NCBI GenBank assembly: GCA_902599405.1
Contig: CACKFO010000007.1
Coordinates: 18,176-82,175 of the forward strand
DNA: 64,000 bases
Source: an uncultured Alphaproteobacteria bacterium
GTDB lineage: Bacteria > Pseudomonadota > Alphaproteobacteria > HIMB59
Reading direction: 5' to 3'
Shown here: positions 61,164-64,000 of the stretch, in pieces
Numbering within the stretch: the first letter of the stretch is position 1
Layout: every line of letters begins with the position of its first letter
Made by a program: the position numbers and the translations under genes
The notes under the pieces: generated by a model
The model's input: the letters and a program-made list of their open reading frames with translations, nothing else
What the model was told of the DNA's origin: nothing
The model's database searches: none

Positions 61164-61544
61164 ATGATAGGATTTGTCATGGTTGGAACAAACGATCTTG
61201 ATAAAGCTACTGGGTTTTATGATACCCTTCTTGATATTATTGATTTAAAGAGAGTTGAAAAAACTGATACTTATGGCTCCTACGCCCCTAAATCAAATCC
61301 CGAAGCAGTAGAATTTTATGTTACAACTCCTTTCAATGAAGAAAAAGCAACAGTTGGTAACGGAACTCAAATTTCTTTTTATATAAATAATAAAGAAGAT
61401 GTCGATTTATTTCATTCTACTGCAATAAGTTTAGGTGCAAAAGATGAAGGTGCCCCAGGTGAGAGATATGAAGGTGAGTATTATTCTTATATCAGAGATT
61501 TAGATGGCAACAAAATTTGTGGTTACACTTACCTTAATAAATAG
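61164..61544 (+). CDS. VOC-superfamily (glyoxalase-like) protein
   Basis: A 126-residue single VOC domain, with GFVMVGTNDLDKATGFYD at the N-terminus (first strand-helix), a middle YGSYAPKSNPEAVEFYV, and the second metal-type half ATAISLGA-like region ending YYSYIRDLDGNKICGY. The residues suggest a metal site (His in VDLFHST, Glu in AVEFYV) but are not diagnostic. It starts directly after the aldehyde dehydrogenase stop, so the two probably act in one catabolic pathway. The substrate is unknown. Confidence 0.8.
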   Translation: MIGFVMVGTNDLDKATGFYDTLLDIIDLKRVEKTDTYGSYAPKSNPEAVEFYVTTPFNEEKATVGNGTQISFYINNKEDVDLFHSTAISLGAKDEGAPGERYEGEYYSYIRDLDGNKICGYTYLNK

Positions 61545-61561
61545 AGATTAATTTTATTTTT

Positions 61562-62482
61562 ATGTCTTATTCTGATATTGAAAATAAATTGAACTCAGGA
61601 AAAATTATTATTCTTGATGGTGGGATGGGTGCTGAGCTTGAAAAACTTGGAGCATCTATGGATAATAATCTTTGGTCTGGCAGATGTTCTGTAGATAATC
61701 CTGAAATCGTATACAAAGCCCATCATAATTTTATTCAATCAGGCTCAGATATAATTACGACTAATACTTACGCTAGTACTCCAATTTCAATGAAAGAATA
61801 TGGCTATGAAAACCATATTGAAGAATGGAATAAAGCGAGTGTAAAAATAGCTAAAAATGTTATTGATAATTCTAATTCCAATGCATGTGTCGCTGGTTCG
61901 GTTTCTACATATGGTAGTTGGGATAGAATTGAACCAAAATTCTTAAAACCAGGTTTTTTAAAACAATTAAGTATTTTATCTGAAGCAGGTGTTGATTTAA
62001 TTATCCTTGAAGCGATGACTTCATCGACAAGAACCATAGAGGCATTATTAGAATGTTCTAATAAATTTGACATATCAATATGGCTTTCAATATCGTGTGC
62101 ATTGAACAGAGATAGAAATCAACTTATGCTTGGATATCAAGAAAGTATAAGTAATTCTGAAGCATTTTTTTACGATGATTTTGAAAATTCTATTAATGAA
62201 TTTAAAAAAATTCATGATGGTCCTATATTAATAGCTCATTCCGATATAAAGGTGATAAATCAAGGAATTCAAATAATCAAAAGTAATTATAATGGTGTTA
62301 TTGGGGCATATCCGAATAATGGTTTTTTTAAAAAACCACATTGGAATGTGGTAGAGAGTATTTCTCCACAAGAGTATTATGAAGAAGCTAAATTATGGGT
62401 TGAAAGTGGAGCACAAATTATAGGTGGTTGCTGTGGGGTCAGCCCTAGTCATATTAAAGCATTATCAGTTTTAAAGGATTAA
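61562..62482 (+). CDS. Homocysteine S-methyltransferase-family protein (first copy)
   Basis: Zn-dependent methyltransferase of the Pfam S-methyl_trans family, using methylated donors such as S-methylmethionine or betaine. The 306-residue TIM barrel has the start IILDGGMGAELEKLG (about 15-29), an internal Cys in SISCALN, and the zinc Cys pair Cys290-Cys291 in IGGCCGVSPSHIKAL. It lies 17 bases after the VOC gene. A second, related gene, on the minus strand, is cut off at the window end. Confidence 0.88.
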   Translation: MSYSDIENKLNSGKIIILDGGMGAELEKLGASMDNNLWSGRCSVDNPEIVYKAHHNFIQSGSDIITTNTYASTPISMKEYGYENHIEEWNKASVKIAKNVIDNSNSNACVAGSVSTYGSWDRIEPKFLKPGFLKQLSILSEAGVDLIILEAMTSSTRTIEALLECSNKFDISIWLSISCALNRDRNQLMLGYQESISNSEAFFYDDFENSINEFKKIHDGPILIAHSDIKVINQGIQIIKSNYNGVIGAYPNNGFFKKPHWNVVESISPQEYYEEAKLWVESGAQIIGGCCGVSPSHIKALSVLKD

Positions 62483-62485
62483 TTT

Positions 62486-63610
62486 TTAAGTTAATTCTGT
62501 TTCTCTGTAAGAAGATGTATCTTCCATTAACAATTTAGTATCAATATTTATACCTAAACCTTCATTGTCTTCTATTTTGACAAATCCATCTTTTATTTCA
62601 TAGTTTTGATTACTAAATTTTAATGAGTATGGAATATATTCAGGAAAAAATTCTGCCATTTCTGTATTTGTAAAACTCATACATACATGTACCATCGCAG
62701 ATGCTGCAATTGACATAGAATTCCAACAATGAGGAGAAACTGTAACTTTTTTTTCATGAGATAATTTGATTATTTTTATCATATCAATAATTCCCCCAAC
62801 ACCTGAAATATCTGGATTGAAAATATCAACTGCATCCAAAGCTAAAGTTTCAATAAAATGATTTAATCCACATTGCTTTTCACCTGAAACAATTCTCAAA
62901 CTTGTTTTCTCTCTAATATCTTTAAGTGCTCTTGTTGATTCACCATCAACTGGTTCTTCAAACCAATAAGGTCTAAATTCCTCAACAAGTGAAGCTAGTT
63001 TTAATGATATATTTGTATCTTTAGGACAGGCTAGATCTAACATAAGAGGTATTTTATAGCCTAAAACATCTCTAATATTTGAAACACATTTTGCTGCTTG
63101 TTCAACAGTTCTATTTTGAAGTGGATATATTTTAATTCCTCCATAACCATCGCTTAGTGTTTCTATACATCTTGATGATAAATTTTCATCATTTTTAAAA
63201 TCCTCACTCCATATTGTTGCATAAACAGGAACTTTTTCTCTATAATCCTTTGATAATATTTTATAAAGAGGTTTTTTTTCTTTCTTCCCCTCTATATCCC
63301 AAAGACTCATTTCTATAGCACTTGTTGCAGCGGAAAAGTCAATTCCACGATGTCCATCAGCTATTAAATTTGACTCTGTATAAAATCTATCTGGTGTTAT
63401 GTCTTTCACATGAGATAAAGAGCTCATTAAATTATGAATAATTTCAACAATTCCTTTTTCTCTTGCAGGTAATGAAAAAGCCTCACCCCAGCCCTCAAAA
63501 CCATCAGAGTTAGTTAATTTTAAAAATATAAATGGTTTTATTTGCGACCATCCATCTTCAGTTTGTTTTGAATTAGTTATCCATGTCTCCACTTTTCTTA
63601 TGAATGTCAT
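62486..63610 (-). CDS. Enolase-superfamily protein of the mandelate racemase/muconate-lactonizing group
   Basis: A 374-residue TIM-barrel enzyme. Metal ligands Asp192 (MLDLACP), Glu218/Glu219 (WFEEP) and Glu244 (VSGEKQ) are visible, and a His-Asp dyad is formed by Asp267 (NPDISG) and His294 (SPHCWN). The usual KxK base pair is K160-I-Y, so the second Lys is lost and a dehydratase-like rather than racemase-like reaction is possible. The N-terminal capping domain is normal. It is convergent with the first homocysteine methyltransferase and in tandem with the second (3-base gap). The substrate may be an acid sugar or a betaine. Confidence 0.83.
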   Translation of the reverse strand: MTFIRKVETWITNSKQTEDGWSQIKPFIFLKLTNSDGFEGWGEAFSLPAREKGIVEIIHNLMSSLSHVKDITPDRFYTESNLIADGHRGIDFSAATSAIEMSLWDIEGKKEKKPLYKILSKDYREKVPVYATIWSEDFKNDENLSSRCIETLSDGYGGIKIYPLQNRTVEQAAKCVSNIRDVLGYKIPLMLDLACPKDTNISLKLASLVEEFRPYWFEEPVDGESTRALKDIREKTSLRIVSGEKQCGLNHFIETLALDAVDIFNPDISGVGGIIDMIKIIKLSHEKKVTVSPHCWNSMSIAASAMVHVCMSFTNTEMAEFFPEYIPYSLKFSNQNYEIKDGFVKIEDNEGLGINIDTKLLMEDTSSYRETELT

Positions 63611-63613
63611 TAT

Positions 63614-64000
63614 TTAAAATCTTTCAATTAATTTCTTTAAATGATTGTCACTTACACCACAGCATCCACCAATGATTTGTATTTGATCATCAATAAATTC
63701 TAGGCAAGAATTTGCAAATTCATCTTCATTACATGTAGCAATAGCTTCATGTGTGCTTGTATCAAATTTATGTATTTCTGGATAATACATCATAGGGCCA
63801 CTCCAATGATCTTTTATAATTTTCAATCCACCATAGCTATCTTGAAACCAAGTGTGCATAATACCGTAAACATCTCCACCAATATTTGTTAATGTTTTTA
63901 TAATATCTTCAAATAAAATTATATCATCTTCAGGTAAAAATTTCGGTTGTTCTTTATATATCTTTTCATCATAAATTAGTGATTTTTCTTTTTCAGCTCT
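63614..64000 (-). CDS. Homocysteine S-methyltransferase-family protein (second copy, 5' part outside window)
   Basis: The frame runs open from the stop at 63614 to base 64000 on the minus strand, so the N-terminal half lies outside the window. The visible 128 residues contain GDVYGIMHTWFQDSYGG and end with the zinc motif IGGCCGVSDNHLKKLIERF, almost the same as the end of the copy at 61562-62482 (GGCCGVSPSHIKAL). It lies 3 bases upstream of the enolase-superfamily gene on the same strand, so the two are probably co-transcribed. The zinc Cys pair is intact. Confidence 0.85.
   Translation of the reverse strand, partial: RAEKEKSLIYDEKIYKEQPKFLPEDDIILFEDIIKTLTNIGGDVYGIMHTWFQDSYGGLKIIKDHWSGPMMYYPEIHKFDTSTHEAIATCNEDEFANSCLEFIDDQIQIIGGCCGVSDNHLKKLIERF

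Overview
The window is a gene-dense, strongly AT-rich bacterial chromosome segment with no rRNA, CRISPR array, insertion sequence or prophage. Gene order and protein families point to a streamlined, probably free-living marine alphaproteobacterium of the low-GC kind (SAR11/HIMB59/AEGEAN-169-like). That placement is inferred from composition and from blocks of order I know from alphaproteobacteria: rne-mrcA-prfB, xthA-erpA-dgt-argS-nagZ-scpA-scpB-tatABC-serS, yajC-secD-secF and uvrA-ssb-gyrA-coaD. A LexA box of the alphaproteobacterial type (GAAC-N7-GAAC) at umuDC and the long alphaproteobacterial dCTP deaminase agree with it. No stretch over 300 bases lacks a gene, and many neighbours overlap, including many convergent pairs.

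Layout. 1-10.5 kb: accC (cut by the window edge), accB, dcd, an M48 protease and a short RNase E on the minus strand; then mrcA, prfB (with its +1 frameshift), an AsmA-like C-terminal protein and a MOSC protein. 10.5-15 kb: a small membrane protein, the SOS mutagenesis operon umuDC, trpB2, a DMT exporter and tRNA-Asn. 15-18.8 kb: a five-gene overlapping operon (DUF1289, GFA, alpha/beta hydrolase, acyl-CoA synthetase, exonuclease). 18.8-20.8 kb: an MFS transporter, an AhpD-like protein and small ORFs.

20.8-26.8 kb is the most interesting region. It holds GTP cyclohydrolase II, a RibD-type reductase, a methyltransferase, a glycosyltransferase, a 6-pyruvoyl-tetrahydropterin-synthase-like protein with a remodelled active site, a BchC-like dehydrogenase and a creatininase-family amidohydrolase. 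Together they look like a pathway from GTP to a methylated and glycosylated pyrimidine or pterin. The product is unknown to me.

26.8-33.4 kb: tRNA-Cys, a GST, a glutamine-synthetase-family ligase, a PanB-like protein lacking several catalytic residues, a membrane desaturase/hydroxylase, and a carnitine pair (carnitine dehydrogenase and gamma-butyrobetaine dioxygenase). 33.4-33.65 kb is a short non-coding stretch with a possible small RNA or mini-ORF. 34.3-58.6 kb is the housekeeping block: valS, ilvD, xthA, erpA, dgt, argS, nagZ, scpAB, an orphan ABC ATPase, tatABC, serS, a DUF815 ATPase, yajC-secDF, uvrA, ssb and gyrA. 58.6-64 kb: coaD, tRNA-Lys, a YtoQ protein, an aldehyde dehydrogenase, a VOC protein, and two homocysteine-methyltransferase-family genes on either side of an enolase-superfamily gene. 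The second of these is cut by the window end.
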